NCBI GenBank assembly: GCA_963575745.1
Contig: CAUYUJ010014769.1
Span: 300,365-364,364, forward strand
Source of the DNA: Prorocentrum cordatum
Taxonomy: Eukaryota > Sar > Dinophyceae > Prorocentrales > Prorocentraceae
DNA: 64,000 nt
Direction: 5' to 3'
Shown piece by piece: positions 53,326-64,000 of this stretch (the first letter of the stretch is position 1; each line of letters opens with the position of its first letter). Made by a program: the position numbers and the translations under genes. The notes under the pieces are model-generated. The model did no database searches, was not told the origin of the DNA, and saw only the letters and a list, made by a program, of their open reading frames with translations.

Positions 53326-54104
53326 ACCGATCCTGGTACTGGTACTGGGCCCGGCCAGGACCTGTGAGGCAGTCAGTTGACGTACCCCTCGGCTCCCAGG
53401 GTCCAAACGCAGTTTTCCACGCTGCGTCTAGCCATGGCGACGATAGGGTTGCTGAATAAGCCCCCCCCGTCCGACGGCCATTTCTTGCCCCCCTACGCCC
53501 ACCGAGCCTAGCCCCGCTAGCGGTCCACCCCCCCCACGCACAGCCAAGGACAGCCCAGTCAGACACTCCGACGTGATCCACACACCCCACGTTTACTGGA
53601 CAACCTAAACAAACATTGTCTCTGAACTGGCCCTCCTCTAAACACCGATCCGGGTAAAGAAAAAAATACCGATGCTACTATTCCCCAGACCTCCTTTCGG
53701 AGTGCGTTCTGAGGAGGAGGAGGAGGAGGAGGAGGAGGAGGAGGAGGAGGAGGAGGAGAAGGAGCGAGTCCAGCGGTGGCGACGAGCGCCAGCCAGGAGG
53801 CCCCCCAAAAGGTGAAAACGAGGCAGGTGCAGCGGTATCGGCACTTCTCTTGTTCCTCCTCCGACGATCCTCGCACACCTGGATGATGTGGCCCAGCTTC
53901 AGGTCGGGGACCTTGGCGTCGTGGCGCTGGTAGTGCTTCCTCTGTGGCCCTCTCCGCCCACCGCGGTCTCCGCCCGCGGCGCCCTCCCTGGAGCTGGCGC
54001 TGCCCAGGCTGATTCTGGCGGAGGCCAGGTCCTGGCAGCGGAGCTCCCAATCGAATCGGGGCATCGCGACTCGGATCGCGCCGAATCGCCCCCAAACAAT
54101 AACT
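53326..54104. repeat. spacer with GGA microsatellite
   Basis: GGA repeats at about 53712-53762. Otherwise no supported gene; GCGGTGGCGACGAGCGCC near 53774 resembles AGTGGCGACGAG words near 63917 and AGCCGCGGCGACGAG near 54685. Confidence 0.5.
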
Positions 54105-54235
54105 TTCGCCCTTCAAAGGCCCTCGCCAGGCCCCCGGGACCGTGAACAAAAATGACGCGGGATGAGAAACTTGCCTTGGGGAACGGGTTGGAACTTCCCG
54201 GGACCCCGTGTTGAACAAAAGCAAGACATCGCATG
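54105..54235 (+). repeat. dispersed repeat family F, copy 5
   Basis: GGCCCTCGCCAGGCCCCCGG, GACCGTGAACAAAAATGACG and GTGTTGAACAAAAGCAAGAC in order. The following 54236-54420 has GAATCGGATCGGATCGAATC-type short repeats. Confidence 0.8.
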
Positions 54236-54419
54236 TCTGGGATCGAGCCGTCAGCGAGTCGTCCTGGATCGGGTCGGGATCGTATCACCACGCCCCGCTC
54301 CGGCTGGCCCTGGCCGAGGCCGGTGAGCCGAACCGAATCGGATCGGATCGAATCGGAGTCGCAGCCCCTGCCGGCGAGTCGAATCGCATCGAGTCGGGTC
54401 GTATGCGGCCCAGCCAGCC

Positions 54420-54575
54420 TGGTCGCCAAGAAGGCTGGAGTTTGATGGCTCCAGGTTGGTGCTGATGATCTCCACGTCTGACGTGTCCTGCAAGTGGTCG
54501 GCTTGGCACCATGGGATCTTCAGCACCACCGAGGGGACGCACTGATTGGGCGCGGACTTCTTCACCCGCTCTTCG
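54420..54575 (-). CDS. candidate exon, unknown protein
   Basis: Behind CGCCGTGCAG on the - strand, a frame reads EERVKKSAPNQCVPSVVLKI, PWCQADHLQDTSDVEIISTN and LEPSNSSLLGDQAGW before entering the GATCGG repeats. Immediately upstream, in another frame, ELVSTDFGKESRDRFWAHFA and EAIPSPIRRRAA (about 54585-54690) are equally protein-like, so the two are either separate exons or one exon with a frameshift at the presumed splice site. No family recognised. Residue use (Gln, Asp, Ile, Ser) differs clearly from the surrounding Gly/Arg/Ala shadows. Confidence 0.4.
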
Positions 54576-54724
54576 CTGCACGGCGCCTGATGGGGCTGGG
54601 GATGGCCTCTGCGAAATGCGCCCAAAATCGATCTCTGGATTCCTTCCCAAAGTCCGTGCTGACCAGCTCCGCGAGCCGCGCCCAGCCGCGGCGACGAGAT
54701 CCACAGTCCCCGCAAACCTCCAAA

Positions 54725-54890
54725 ACAACGACGACAACGACGTTGACACGACGACAACGGCGACGGCGGCGGCGACGAAGACGACGACGACGACGACGGC
54801 GACGATGACGACGACGACGACAACGACGACGGCGGCGTCGGCGACGGCGACGACGACGACGACGACGGCGACGGCGACGACGACAAGAAT
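54725..54890. repeat. GAC trinucleotide array
   Basis: GACGACAACG and GGCGAC repeats on the + strand. Confidence 0.95.
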
Positions 54891-55675
54891 GCGCTCCAAA
54901 AGCTGGCCTTTGCACCCCTCTTGGGGTCCTCCCTGGCCCGCTCTCCGAAAAGCGCGCCCGGCCGTGGCCACGAGGGGCGCGCCCCGGGAAGCTTCCCCGG
55001 ACCAAGGAAGCGAGCGCGGAGAAGACGTCGAGGACCGTGGCCACGGCACGCGGCAGCTGGCCCACCAGCGCTCGGCACCAGGAGGAGGAGGCGGAGGAGG
55101 AGGCGGAGGAGGAGGAGGAGGAGGAGGAGCTCCCCGCGGGGGACACGAGCAACCCGACGCAAAGGCGAGGAGTTCCCCACATGTTGCAGCATGTAGGGGG
55201 GGGGGGGGGCTCCTCTTCCCCCGCGGGGGACACGGAGACAGCAGCACCTCTGAAGTCGCAGCGCGGCGGGGGCAGGCCGCGCGCGCGCTCGGGCGGGCTT
55301 GGCCACACGGGGAGCGCAGATGAACGGCGGCAGGGGGAGGGGAAGGACAGCACAGGACGCCGACCATCGCCCCAGAGGACGGCCCCAGAGAGAGCACGGC
55401 GGTGGCGCGTCAAAGGGGACAGGCGACAGCGGCCGCGAGGGGGGAGGGAGGGAGGGGAGGGCTCTCACATGGCGAGGGGCGTCGCCGTGGAGCGACAGGG
55501 GCGGCCGGCCCGTGCTGCACCCCTGGCAGCGGGCGCGGGGCGGCACGAGCAAATCCACACAAACTCAAGGACTTACAAAACATTTTGCCACATTTCTGGG
55601 ATTTCCTCGTCCCTCCAATTTCCCGCATATCCCCATGATCTCATGGAAATCCGCATGTGTTGTGTGTTTCTGCAG
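54891..55675. repeat. GC-rich spacer with GGA microsatellite
   Basis: GGA at about 55079-55128; a CCCGCGGGGGACACG block occurs at both 55133 and 55218. From about 55545 the base composition becomes AT-richer. Confidence 0.6.
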
Positions 55676-56004
55676 GTTTCCCCCCCCTGAGCCACTCATT
55701 GGGGCTACAGAATCGCGCTCGTGGGCATATGAGCGACGAAAAAAGGGGCCTTGCGCAAGATGTCATAGCGACGTTGCGCGGATTTACGCAGGTCTCCACC
55801 GCGCAACGCAACGTTGGAAACGAGGGCGCTCACGCGAGGCCTTACGCGGGCAGCTTACGTGCCAATGTCGGTCACGGCGACTCCGTTTCCAAACGTTGCT
55901 CAGATGCTAATCGAGAACGCGCGAAGTGTTACTTCAGCACCCGAAAAGGGCAATTTCTGGGTGTTGAACGCCTGTGGCGTTTGTGCTACATGACGCCGGC
56001 ATAG
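55676..56004 (+). CDS. candidate terminal exon, unknown protein
   Basis: After TGTGTTTCTGCAG (AG at 55674-55675), the + frame runs to a TAG at 56002-56004. With the Met at 55729 it reads MSDEKRGLAQDVIATLRGFT, QVSTAQRNVGNEGAHARPYA, GSLRANVGHGDSVSKRCSDA, NRERAKCYFSTRKGQFLGVE, RLWRLCYMTPA, 91 residues. It lies in a more AT-rich, repeat-poor stretch, so an open frame here means more than in the GC-rich parts. Hydrophilic, basic, no membrane segment. Family not recognised. Confidence is limited by the single exon and unverified splice site. Confidence 0.35.
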
Positions 56005-57120
56005 TTTCCAAGAGCCTGTTTATGCATTATTCGTGGTAACGCTGGGTCTGTAAACCCACCCTTGTCCCATCATGCCAGGACCTATTGCATTGTTGTCAGG
56101 TGTTTTGAATTCGGACTTGTGCATGTGTCTAAATGTAGACATGTCAGGTTTGTGTAAGCCTGCCAATGACCTCACCCACGTGCATGTCAATTCCTGCCGC
56201 TGCCTGCACCATGCAATTTGTATACGTTCCCATGTTGTTGGTGCATCGCGTGTGGAGCTGGGCAATCATCGTGTTCTGTATTTCGTTCGGTTGATTGTAT
56301 GGGCGTGCGAACGCGTCGATGGAGTTACTGGAGATAAAGCTTGGGAGCACCAGGGAGGAGTCAAGTCCGAAAAGCTAATGTGCAGGGATACGTCAGACGG
56401 TGATGCAAGACGATCTGGGGGAAAGGATGGCAGGAGGGCGCGCGCAAGGAGGGAGGGTTTTAGGAGCGCCAGCCCGACAACGGGATACGCTGGAGGACCT
56501 CAGAACTAAGCGGATTGAGATACGACGCGATGCTGACGGCACCAGGTTGCCAAGCGAAGGGTGCAAGTGCGAGTTCTGGGGTCCTGGGCTGCGGCTGTGG
56601 GCGGCCCCCTGTTCCCCCCCCTCCTCTCCTTGTCCTCCTCCCCCGCCTCCTCCTCCGTGAGGCGCGAGGCCCTCCCCCCCGCCACGCCCCCACCCCTTTT
56701 GGGCCACTGGGGGAGGAGGGCGGGGGGGAAGAGTCTGAAGAGGAGGGGACCCTGGAAAGGGGAATGGGGGTCGTCGGGGATATGCAAGTCCAATCCGAGG
56801 AATCTGAAAATCTAGGCCAGGCGCAGGGAAAGAGTACACTACGGAGGGGGTGAAGGGGGGCGGTTTCGGGCGGGCGGCGAAAGGCGAGAAAAGGGCAGGG
56901 GCGACTGGGGGGGGGGGGGGGCGAAAGGAGAGGGGGGGGCGCGGCCGCCGACGCCCCGCAGATCGCAGCGCGCGGCGCGACCAAGATCTCGGACGGCGGC
57001 GGGCACGAGGAGACGAATTCTTGTCAGGCAAACGGCAACGGCGGGCCAGGTGGACGCCCATATACATCGACGCGGTGGGCGCTGTGGATAGACAGTGGGG
57101 CATCTGGAGTTTCCAGCTGC
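56005..57120. other. AT-richer unique stretch, then G-rich sequence
   Basis: 56005-56350 is unique and AT-richer, no clear gene on either strand. From about 56560 it is GC-rich with C and G runs (G12 at about 56909). No gene supported. Confidence 0.4.
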
Positions 57121-57610
57121 TGGCGCAAGGGGGTGGCGCAGCAATCTCGACGCGGCGGGGGTCGGCGCGCGGGAACGGTGGAAAACGCCGCGCGGGAACT
57201 ACGGCAAACGCCGCGCGGGGGGCGGCGGCTAAGTTGATTTTGCCAATGCGTCGGCGAGGGAGACGGCGCAAGGACTTCCGCGCAAATCTCAAGGCGGGGG
57301 GGGAGGGGATGGACTATGCGAGAAATCCAAATGCAAGGGGTGGCGGGGGGGGAGACTTGGCAAACATCTCGGCTCGGTGGGCTTGGAGGGGGCCCTGCGA
57401 AAATCTCGACGCGATGGGGCGGGCGGGCGGGGAGAAGGCTCTTCGCAAATCCTGGCGCGAGAGGGGGGGCGGAAAGGGGGTTCCGCGCCAATCGCGGCGC
57501 GGGCGGGAGGGGGACTTCGCAAAACGCGGGGCCAAGGGAAGACGGGGGGGGACTTTGGCAAAAATCGCGAGACGCGGGGCGGGGGGCAAAAGGGGGGCTT
57601 TGCGAAATAA
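57120..57610. repeat. degenerate G-rich repeats
   Basis: Blocks like GGGGGGACTTCGCAAAACGCGG, GGCGGGGAGAAGGCTCTTCG and ATCTCGACGCG recur every 50-60 bases. Strongly diverged copies. Confidence 0.65.
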
Positions 57611-57699
57611 TGATGCGCCCCGCTTGCTGCCTGTAAGGAACTACTGACTTGTGGATCGAGCTCGCGCATGGCCACCGTATGAATGTTGAACATGGTAAA

Positions 57700-57960
57700 T
57701 ACATCAACTTGGGGATTGGAAGCTAGATCAACTCTTTCGCCGTCCATCAACTCTGGGGCTGGGAAACGCATTGGTACGTTCGCTGGGTATCGAAACTTGG
57801 GTCGGGAAGCGCATCGGTCACTTCGCCTGGTATCAATTTGGGGTCGGGTATGGATTCTGGAGTTGGGGATCTCATGCGTTTCGAGGTTGGGGAAATGGGG
57901 TGGCGTATCATTTGCGTTGTCGATGCATCAAGCCTGGGCTTGGGGAACGTGTTTTTTTCT
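57700..57960. repeat. tandem repeat of about 43 bp
   Basis: TTGGGGTCGGGAAACGCATC-type units at about 57752, 57798, 57838 and weaker ones to 57950. A related piece (TTTGGGGTCGGGAAACGCAT) is at 60530. Confidence 0.7.
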
Positions 57961-57968
57961 ACAATCAC

Positions 57969-58289
57969 CGCGACGTTCACGACCCCCGCGGCCCGTGCCA
58001 TGAAGCTGCTGAGAACCGCCAAGATCATGGTCTGATGCAACAGCAGCAGCCAGAAAACCGACGCGGTCGTCGAGTCACTGAGGATCACTGTGGCGACAAC
58101 TTGTTGTACTTGTCTTAGGCCTGCGCGACCGAACTCTTGGTTCTGCAGCGCCGCCAGAGTCCCCGCCTGCATGGCCTTCTCCATGTTCTGCAGAGTTGAG
58201 GCGCGGAAGTCCTCGGGCACGGCGCGCGACCTGGGCCCCCAGAATGCCGGGCCCCGCTCCTTGGAGCTCATCGTCTCCGTCGCGACCAA
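57969..58289 (-). CDS. candidate 3' exon of the 58-60 kb gene
   Basis: After CCCCAATTAG on the - strand the frame reads LVATETMSSKERGPAFWGPR, SRAVPEDFRASTLQNMEKAM, QAGTLAALQNQEFGRAGLRQ, VQQVVATVILSDSTTASVFW, LLLLHQTMILAVLSSFMARA, AGVVNVA and ends at a possible GTGATTGT donor (57961-57968). The region from about residue 78 to 100 is hydrophobic enough for one membrane helix. The same strand and style as the segments upstream suggest it belongs to the gene at 58310-60376. Function unknown. The exon boundaries are inferred. Confidence 0.5.
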
Positions 58290-58309
58290 CTAATTGGGGA
58301 CGGGGCGCA

Positions 58310-60376
58310 AGGCGGCGCGAGGCCCCCCTCGGCGGCGCAAAGCGACCGCGAGGGCCAGCAAGGATGACGCCCCGAGCAGCCGAGACCCTGGTCTTGAGGC
58401 CGCCCCCGAGCGAGAGCCCCCCCCTCTGCGCGGCGCCCTTGGGGTTCCCCAACTTGCAGGTCAAGGTCAACTCATGCTCGCCCGAGGTGATGAACTCCTC
58501 GAAAGCCCCACGGTTCCCCCAATGGTTTTCCGATCCACGGCGCGAGAACTCGCGCGCGCGAGGTGGCGGGCCGCCCCCTCCGCCATCGCCCCCTCCGGCT
58601 TGCCCCCCGACAGCCGACCTCCGCAGTCCACTCCTCCGCCGCCCAATTGCCGTCGGGGGCCCTTCTCCGCGAGCGCCCCCATGAACTCCCGGGACATCGT
58701 CGCGGCCGCCCCCTCGGCAGGCACTTCGTCCTGGCTGCCCTCCGCTGCGCCCTCCTCCCAATTGTCCGGCCCCCTTGTTCTTCGCCCCTATCGTCGCCAA
58801 TCTTCTCCGACGCCTCGGAGCGCAACGAGAGGGCGAGGCTGCGCAGCCTCTTCGCCGCTGCCTCGCGCGCGCCCCCCATGCTCTCGACGAGCTCCCCCGC
58901 CTCGTTCAGGCTGGTCGCCGGCAGCCCGCCCCGGCCCCGCTATCTCGGAGAGGGCGGCCCCCGCCTCGCCCATCGAGCTCGCGGCAGGCAGGCCGCCGCG
59001 GGGAGCTTCAGGCACATCGCGCAAATTTATCCAGGCCATCGGGGGCCCAGTCTTGAGCGCGCCCACCGCGGCGTTCCTCGCGGCGATGTCGATCGCGAAC
59101 ACCTCCGCGGGCTCGCCAGTCGCCCCGATGTAGTCGATCCCCATCGGACGCGCTGTCCTCGAGCATCTCGATGAAGTCGAACCTCGTTTGCTCGCTCCCG
59201 CTCGCCTCCAAGCAGACCAGGCCCGACGCCCTCTGAGACTCGGGGGCGCCGCCTGCAATCTTGAGGTGGACGCGGCCCGCCGCGGCGCCCGGACCTCCCA
59301 GGGCGGGCCGGAATCTCTGGGCCAGACCCTCGTCCACGAACCCAGTCCACGACAAAGCAAAGGCCAGCAGCTCCTCTCGCTGCTGATGCAGTCCTCCATC
59401 GACGCCCGAACGTGGGCCACCTCGCTTTCGCGCTGAATTCTGCCCCCTCCCACGTTGGCCACCCCGCCCTCGGCGGTAAACTCCCCGACGCCGCCAGAGA
59501 TCGCGGCCCCCTTGAGCTCGACGGCCGTGAACTTCGCGACCGCCATCCTCGCCGCGCCGAGCACCCCGTCGACTAGCGGCGGCACTGGCGAGGGCGCCGA
59601 GACAGGAAAGTTCCCGGCGCCCCATCGCGACCTTCTGCGCGGCGAGCGCGGAGTTATTTGTCTGCTCGTTGCGGCTCTGCTTCTCCGCGCTCGTCCGCGA
59701 GTCCAACTCGCGCTGGCAGTTGGCGGAGGAGTCCTGGATGTCCCGCGGCAGCCCCTATTGAATTGAAAGTTCGCGGGGCCCGCCCCCAGCTTCGGGGCCC
59801 GGGCCCCGGCCGCGCGCGCGGCGATCGTCGCCTCTCCGAGCAGGGGGGCGCAGCTGTTGCGCGAGCAGCTCTTGACCACCGACCCCGCCCCGGCAGCAAA
59901 GAGCGCCCCAGTCGCCTCGCAGCAGGCCACGGGGGCAGATTCCGAGGAGCCTTTGGCGATGGCCCAAGCGCTCTTCGGCTCGAGGGGGCCCGCATTGTAG
60001 AAGCCCTTTCTCGCGCGCATCAGGGCGGGCAGAAGGAGAGCAACGGGGGGGGGTCAAGGCGGAAGGAAAGGCCGCGTCGACCGAGCACAAGAAGTTTAAA
60101 GGTGAAGGCGCGCCACGCGCCCTACGGCGCGCCGGCGCGTCGCGCATCAGCATTCGAGCGAGCTCGAAACAGTGGGCACGGCCGCTTCGCCCACTCCAAC
60201 CAGGGGGCGCCGATGCCCCTCCAACATGATATTCTCGGCGGCGACGGGCGACGGGCCAACGCACTCCAAGGCGCTAGCCAACGCCGTCGGGTAGAGGAGT
60301 AAAAGAATACCCCCTCCTCCTGCAGCAGCCCCACCTGCTTCTCGCGCACGCCATCTGCAATCGCCATCGGTAACGA
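58310..60376 (-). pseudogene. frame-disrupted gene, unknown product
   Basis: Protein-like segments continue across frames on the - strand: MAIADGVREKQVGLLQEE (60376-60320, possible first exon), FYNAGPLEPKSAWAIAKGSS, ESAPVACCEATGALFAAGAG (to about 59760), RDIQDSSANCQRELDSRTSA and EKQSRNEQTNNSALAAQKVA (to about 59625), AKFTAVELKGAAISGGVGEF, ELLAFALSWTGFVDEGLAQR, IDYIGATGEPAEVFAIDIAA, NEAGELVESMGGAREAAAKR, AATMSREFMGALAEKGPRRQ and AFEEFITSGEHELTLTCKLG (about 58460-58520). At least three frame changes fall at runs of four or five G (near 59622, 59140 and 58521), others in G/C-rich runs. With those runs miscounted this would be one gene of roughly 600 residues; otherwise it is decayed. Not recognised. 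Confidence 0.5.
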
Positions 60377-60757
60377 AGCAGATCTCGCGCGAGGCTCGCG
60401 AGAACAGGAAGGAGAGTGCGAGGGGCAGGGGGGTGCGAAGCACTCCGGGCGACCGAAAAAAAAAGGAAGGTGAAGATGAATACTCAATACAAGGCAGAGA
60501 AAACGCCCAGGCTACGTGCATGAGCCATTTGGGGTCGGGAAACGCATCACCAATCTAGCCAGGGGCCGGGAAGCCGCATCCAGAATCCCGCCGGGCAGCG
60601 CGCCCCATCCCCCTCCCTGCCCGTCGGGCCCCTCGAAAGCCTGCGCGCGCAGATGATTCCGCGCGCCCGCGTTCGGGCGCCGGGCGCCCACGTTCGGGGC
60701 GCGCGCCCCGGCGCGCGAGGCGTCGCGCTGCCGTCGCTGCACCTTGCCTGACTACCT
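60377..60757. other. spacer upstream of the 58-60 kb gene
   Basis: Possible promoter side of that gene. Contains one unit related to the 57.7 kb tandem repeat (60528-60560) and GCGCGCGCC-rich stretches. No gene supported. Confidence 0.35.
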
Positions 60758-60913
60758 ACCAAACCACCCCAACCCAACCCGAAGACCCGAATTTCGCCCG
60801 AATTTCGGGTTGGGGGGATGCGGGTTCCATGTGTTTTTTCAATGTCCCCCGACCCCCCCCAACAGAAATGGAGGGCAAATTGAAGCCTTCGGGTTGGGTT
60901 GGGGTGGTTTGGT
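60758..60913. repeat. foldback element family H, copy 2
   Basis: ACCAAACCACCCCAACCCAA at the left and TTGGGTTGGGGTGGTTTGGT at the right are perfect inverted repeats. Interior GGTTCCATGTGTTTTTTCAA and AATGGAGGGCAAATTGAAGC match copy 1. Confidence 0.9.
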
Positions 60914-61153
60914 GGGTGGGTGGTGATTGCCTGGCCTACGCCCCAGAAAAAAGGATTGAACCCCTACGCTGCGGGCCCTGCGCCGCCACCTCGTGGCAGA
61001 CCACGCGCCAAGACGCCGCGCCCGACGCTCGCTGCCGAGCGCCGTGGTTCCTGGGCCGCGCCCAGGGCACTGGGCCCCACGCCCAGCCTACGAGTGCACC
61101 CTGCACCGAGCACCCTGTTGACATGCCCCCGTGAACCAAAATGCGCCCCACAG
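60914..61153. other. GC-rich spacer
   Basis: No gene supported. Confidence 0.4.
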
Positions 61154-61244
61154 TTCTAGATGTAAGTCGGGCCTGTCCTCCTACATTGCGATTTTGGACA
61201 ACACATGGGAATTGACAAAAAATGCCCCAAAATGGTCAAAACAA

Positions 61245-61280
<36 letters not shown>

Positions 61281-61348
61281 ATCGTAAATCATACTAAAGT
61301 AGTTTCGAGTATTCATCCTAAGGAGGGACAGGCCCGATGTAATTCTAG
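61154..61348. repeat. foldback element family B, copy 4
   Basis: TTCTAGATGTAAGTCGGGCC at the left, GGCCCGATGTAATTCTAG at the right. The AT run at about 61246-61276 is an internal expansion that other copies lack. Confidence 0.9.
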
Positions 61349-61801
61349 TTTCTACATTCTGTAATCGACACATGCTCCACTGCGCACCCGCCCACGACGC
61401 CCGGACCCGGCGCCCTAGCCCCAGACCGCGCGCAACCCAGTTCCTTGACAAGGATCATTCCCTGGACCGCGCGCCATTCGTCCAACGCCTTGCGCCCCAG
61501 ACCCAGGCCCCAGACCCTTCGCCTTGGGCCTCAGGCCTGAGCGGCTTTGCGCCCCAGACGCTGCACCCCAGCCCCGCGCCCGCAAGCTCCATCACTCGTG
61601 CGCGCTCTGAACCTATGCCTGCGCCGTGCGCATGGGCCCAGGCAGAGAGAACCTAACTAGGGCCTGGGGCCCAGGGCCTAGGCCTTCGCCCTGTCTCACA
61701 TTGCACTCGAATCCCACGCGCCCCCCAGATCCCGAGCACGAAGTCGCAAGGAGTCTCTTGGCCCCGCGGCCGAGCTGCGCGCATAGAGCCTTCGCCCACA
61801 C
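61349..61801. other. GC-rich spacer with CCCAGAC words
   Basis: GCGCCCCAGACCCAGGCCCC-type repeats at about 61490-61580. No gene supported. Confidence 0.4.
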
Positions 61802-61906
61802 CCCAGGGGCCCCAAATGCCAGTGGTAATGCCGACCATGGCGATGGCAATGACCGCCGGAATCTGCGCGCCGAAAGCCACGCCAGCTTGGCCCTTGCGCG
61901 GGAGAG
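61802..61906 (-). CDS. candidate short exon with membrane helix
   Basis: A textbook-like 3' splice site on the - strand, CCGTTCCTCTGTCGCCTTCAG (61907-61927 complement), is followed by a frame reading LPRKGQAGVAFGAQIPAVIA, IAMVGITTGIWGPWG and then GTGTGGGCG as possible donor. The stretch FGAQIPAVIAIAMVGITTGI is a good single membrane helix behind a basic start, as in small organelle membrane proteins. Too short to identify; a small respiratory-complex subunit would fit in style only. The other two frames in this exon are Arg/His-rich and less likely. Confidence 0.3.
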
Positions 61907-61927
61907 CTGAAGGCGACAGAGGAACGG

Positions 61928-63007
61928 TTGGCCATGGCTCTGCGTGTCTGAGTGAATCTGGATAGAGGCACAGCAATACGCAGTGGCAGGAGAAGCATGC
62001 AGCGGCAGTGCGGGAGCGAGGGGCCATGATGCTTGAAAATAACCAGCCGACTGATCGAATCCATATTTCTTCATAGAAGCCGCCAAACGTGGTTCGTTCC
62101 AATCTGACTTCTTGACAAAACTTCCCATCACTCTTCAAACTACTACCCCAAAATACATGGAATTGCATGTCCGAGGGAAACCACACTGACGATGAAATGA
62201 AATCGTCTGAGGGCGGGAAGGCAGAGGAGGACAGGGGGCCAGGCGCAAAGGCTGCGCAAGTTTCCCAGCATTCCTCGCCAGCCAGGTCCCGACACAAGAA
62301 CAACGGCAGGCTCATGGGGCTCTCACCGTTTCGGCCGCTTCGGCCCACAGGTCCAGAACGAGGCGTGAACATAGGAACATCACCATTACTTCGCCCACTC
62401 CAGGTCCAGATAGTGACTGGCACAAGGGGTAGAAACTCCTCACCGCTATGTTGGTTTCCAGGTCCAGCGACTATGGCAATGCCCGCCATTTGCACAAATG
62501 TCCTAGCATTGTTTGGTACATACTTGAAGAACTCGCTGCAAAACAAAACGCCGTATTACATGCGTATCAATACGCTCTCCAACACACTTTTGGGGCACCA
62601 GCAATTATTTCAACTCGTTTTGTCTTGGCGACCATGTTCTGCAACCTCGCTGCATAGCAGCAACGGTTACCTCAACTGTCTGGCGAGCACCTCCTGACGA
62701 CGCAACATGTTTACCAACATGTCCTACAACATTCCCCAACCACCGGCACAACACCACAACTGCAAAATCAACACTTTGCTCAATAATCGAATGTGGCATG
62801 GAAGAGCCATCTTTACAGTCTCAGCGATGACGCCCGTGACCAGCCCCGCCCTCACCCTTCTCCCTCCCTGGTCACGTCGCGATTGACGCCGCCACCGCCT
62901 GGGAGTGGGCCATTCCTGAGTATTCCCAGACGGCGCTAGCGTGGATCGTGATGTGACCGGCCCCCTCGCCCCCTACCCACTCCTCCGGTCACGCCCATTA
63001 CAATCAA
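61928..63007. other. AT-richer unique region
   Basis: Several open frames, none decisive. The + frame at 62448-62657 reads WYILEELAAKQNAVLHAYQY and APAIISTRFVLATMFCNLAA before a TAG, after which it stays Gln-rich. It is protein-like but lacks a splice signal that I can see. Confidence 0.3.
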
Positions 63008-63190
63008 GACTGATCGTAGTACAGTAAGGGCGTGCGGTAAGGATGCAAAGGGCCTTGGAAGGCCATGTCGAAGCTCTTCGAGAGGGGCTGGCCACCGAAA
63101 GCGGCCAGGGACGCACCGACGAGGCAAGGATGCAAGGGCACCCTTGGGAAAGGAGACCAAGGATGCAAGAGGCAAGGATGCAAGGATCCT
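63008..63190 (+). repeat. dispersed repeat family D, copy 2
   Basis: GTAGTACAGTAAGGGCGTGC, GGTAAGGATGCAAAGGGCC and AGCTCTTCGAGAGGGGCTGG in the order of copy 1 (6526-6690), with two extra GGCAAGGATGCAAGG units at the right end. Confidence 0.8.
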
Positions 63191-64000
63191 TATCATCGGT
63201 CTCAACTGTATCGCCGGGGGATATCCTTGAAAAAACCAAGAACCAACAAAAAAACGCCCTCCAAGCCCACAGCCCGCCAACCTCCAGGGCGCCTCTTCGG
63301 GCGCGCTTCCGACCTCAGCGACGGCACGGGCGCCGCCGCGACGCCGCCCAGGGCTGGCAGGAGCGCCCACGCCTGGGGCCGCCGAGGGCCCCCCCGCGAC
63401 GGGCCCCAATGGGGGCAGGGCGAGCTGAGACAACGGCAGCCCATAATCAATCTCGTGACCCACGCTGAGGGGCAACGATACACGCTGGTCGTTGAAAGTA
63501 AGTGTTTCTAGATTCCCAGAGTCCAGTGTACGTCAAGCGCCTTCCTACTTCAAGGAACGATGTGCTCTGCTGTGCTTCGTTCTTCTCTGGGAGGGCCTGA
63601 ACACAAACAACTTCATCCGCCTTTCTACTTCATGTGTTTACCTACTTCTTGCGACCGACGTGCAGGCGGGGGATAGGCATAGGGGGGGGAACATGGGCCT
63701 AGAATCGGCGATGCATCGCCGACAGATCGGCGATAGGCCTCCGATAGTGCACCCGCACTTTCCTGGGCAGGTTGGGGCTATCGGGGTCCTATCGGCGACC
63801 GATGGGCGACCTGGGGATAAGATGCATCCCCCCTATGACTATCCCCTCCAATCGCTGCCCCTGAATCAATCCCCGGACCCCTCCCTGGGGGCCACATGCC
63901 GCAGTTTTCCGAGCTGCGCCCAGCAGTGGCGACGAGGGGCGCCCCCGAGGGCCAACAACTGCCGGCGTCTCCTGCGTGTTCGACCATGGACCCCTTGTTA
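63191..64000. other. spacer with GATCGGCGAT foldback
   Basis: At about 63700-63825 GGCGATGCATCGCCGA, AGATCGGCGATAGGCC, GGTCCTATCGGCGACCGAT and GATAAGATGCATCC form overlapping inverted repeats, a further foldback candidate. The rest holds no supported gene. Confidence 0.5.

Noticed and set aside
61653-62546. 297-codon frame on the - strand as one gene
   Set aside because: It mixes a good short exon (61802-61906) with sequence upstream of a clear 3' splice site and with GC-rich spacer; the full frame is not coherent.

Overview
The window looks like nuclear DNA of a dinoflagellate. It is GC-rich and gene-poor, filled with trinucleotide arrays, minisatellites and short foldback elements. It carries a non-LTR retrotransposon relic and a Ty1/copia-like LTR relic whose proteins resemble dinoflagellate versions I know (reverse transcriptase followed by a CPWCRSCFSTR-type zinc finger; copia Gag; integrase tail with VDFYRPP). 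Nothing bacterial is visible: no operons, no tRNA or rRNA. The genus is a guess; a Prorocentrum-like species would fit. One 100-base N gap lies at 23901-24000.

Layout. 0.9-3.75 kb: degenerate non-LTR retrotransposon, + strand. 4-10.3 kb: 75-bp repeats, GAT/CAT arrays and the first foldback elements. 10.7-11.9 kb: satellite of about 90 bp. 12.4-17.9 kb: three very long imperfect CAT arrays, interrupted at 15.5-16.2 kb by GTGTCCC/GATAGTGAGATC repeats. 18.4-24 kb: candidate exons and 72-bp and 400-bp tandem repeats. 24-31 kb: foldback elements, candidate exons, and the best gene of the window, an intact multi-pass membrane protein at 29382-30685 (-). 32.7-35.2 kb: a broken gene (-). 35.5-41.6 kb: a Ty1/copia-like element (-) with degenerate terminal repeats but no reverse transcriptase seen. 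41.6-47 kb: CT/GA, GAC and CCGTCG arrays and a stack of foldback elements. 48.6-50.2 kb: tandem repeats and a small ORF. 51.8-53.3 kb: a tight cluster of five foldback elements. 54-64 kb: candidate exons, a frame-disrupted gene at 58-60 kb (-), and more foldback elements.

What stands out. At least a dozen families of short (about 120-480 bp) foldback or MITE-like repeats occur here, nine of them in two to five copies, often abutting one another. Pyrimidine-rich CTC microsatellites repeatedly sit just upstream of AG at the start of protein-like exons. Two broken genes show frameshifts mostly at homopolymer runs, and their in-frame stops are mostly TAG. No pathway can be assembled from the few cellular genes seen, and most coding calls are single exons whose function I do not recognise.
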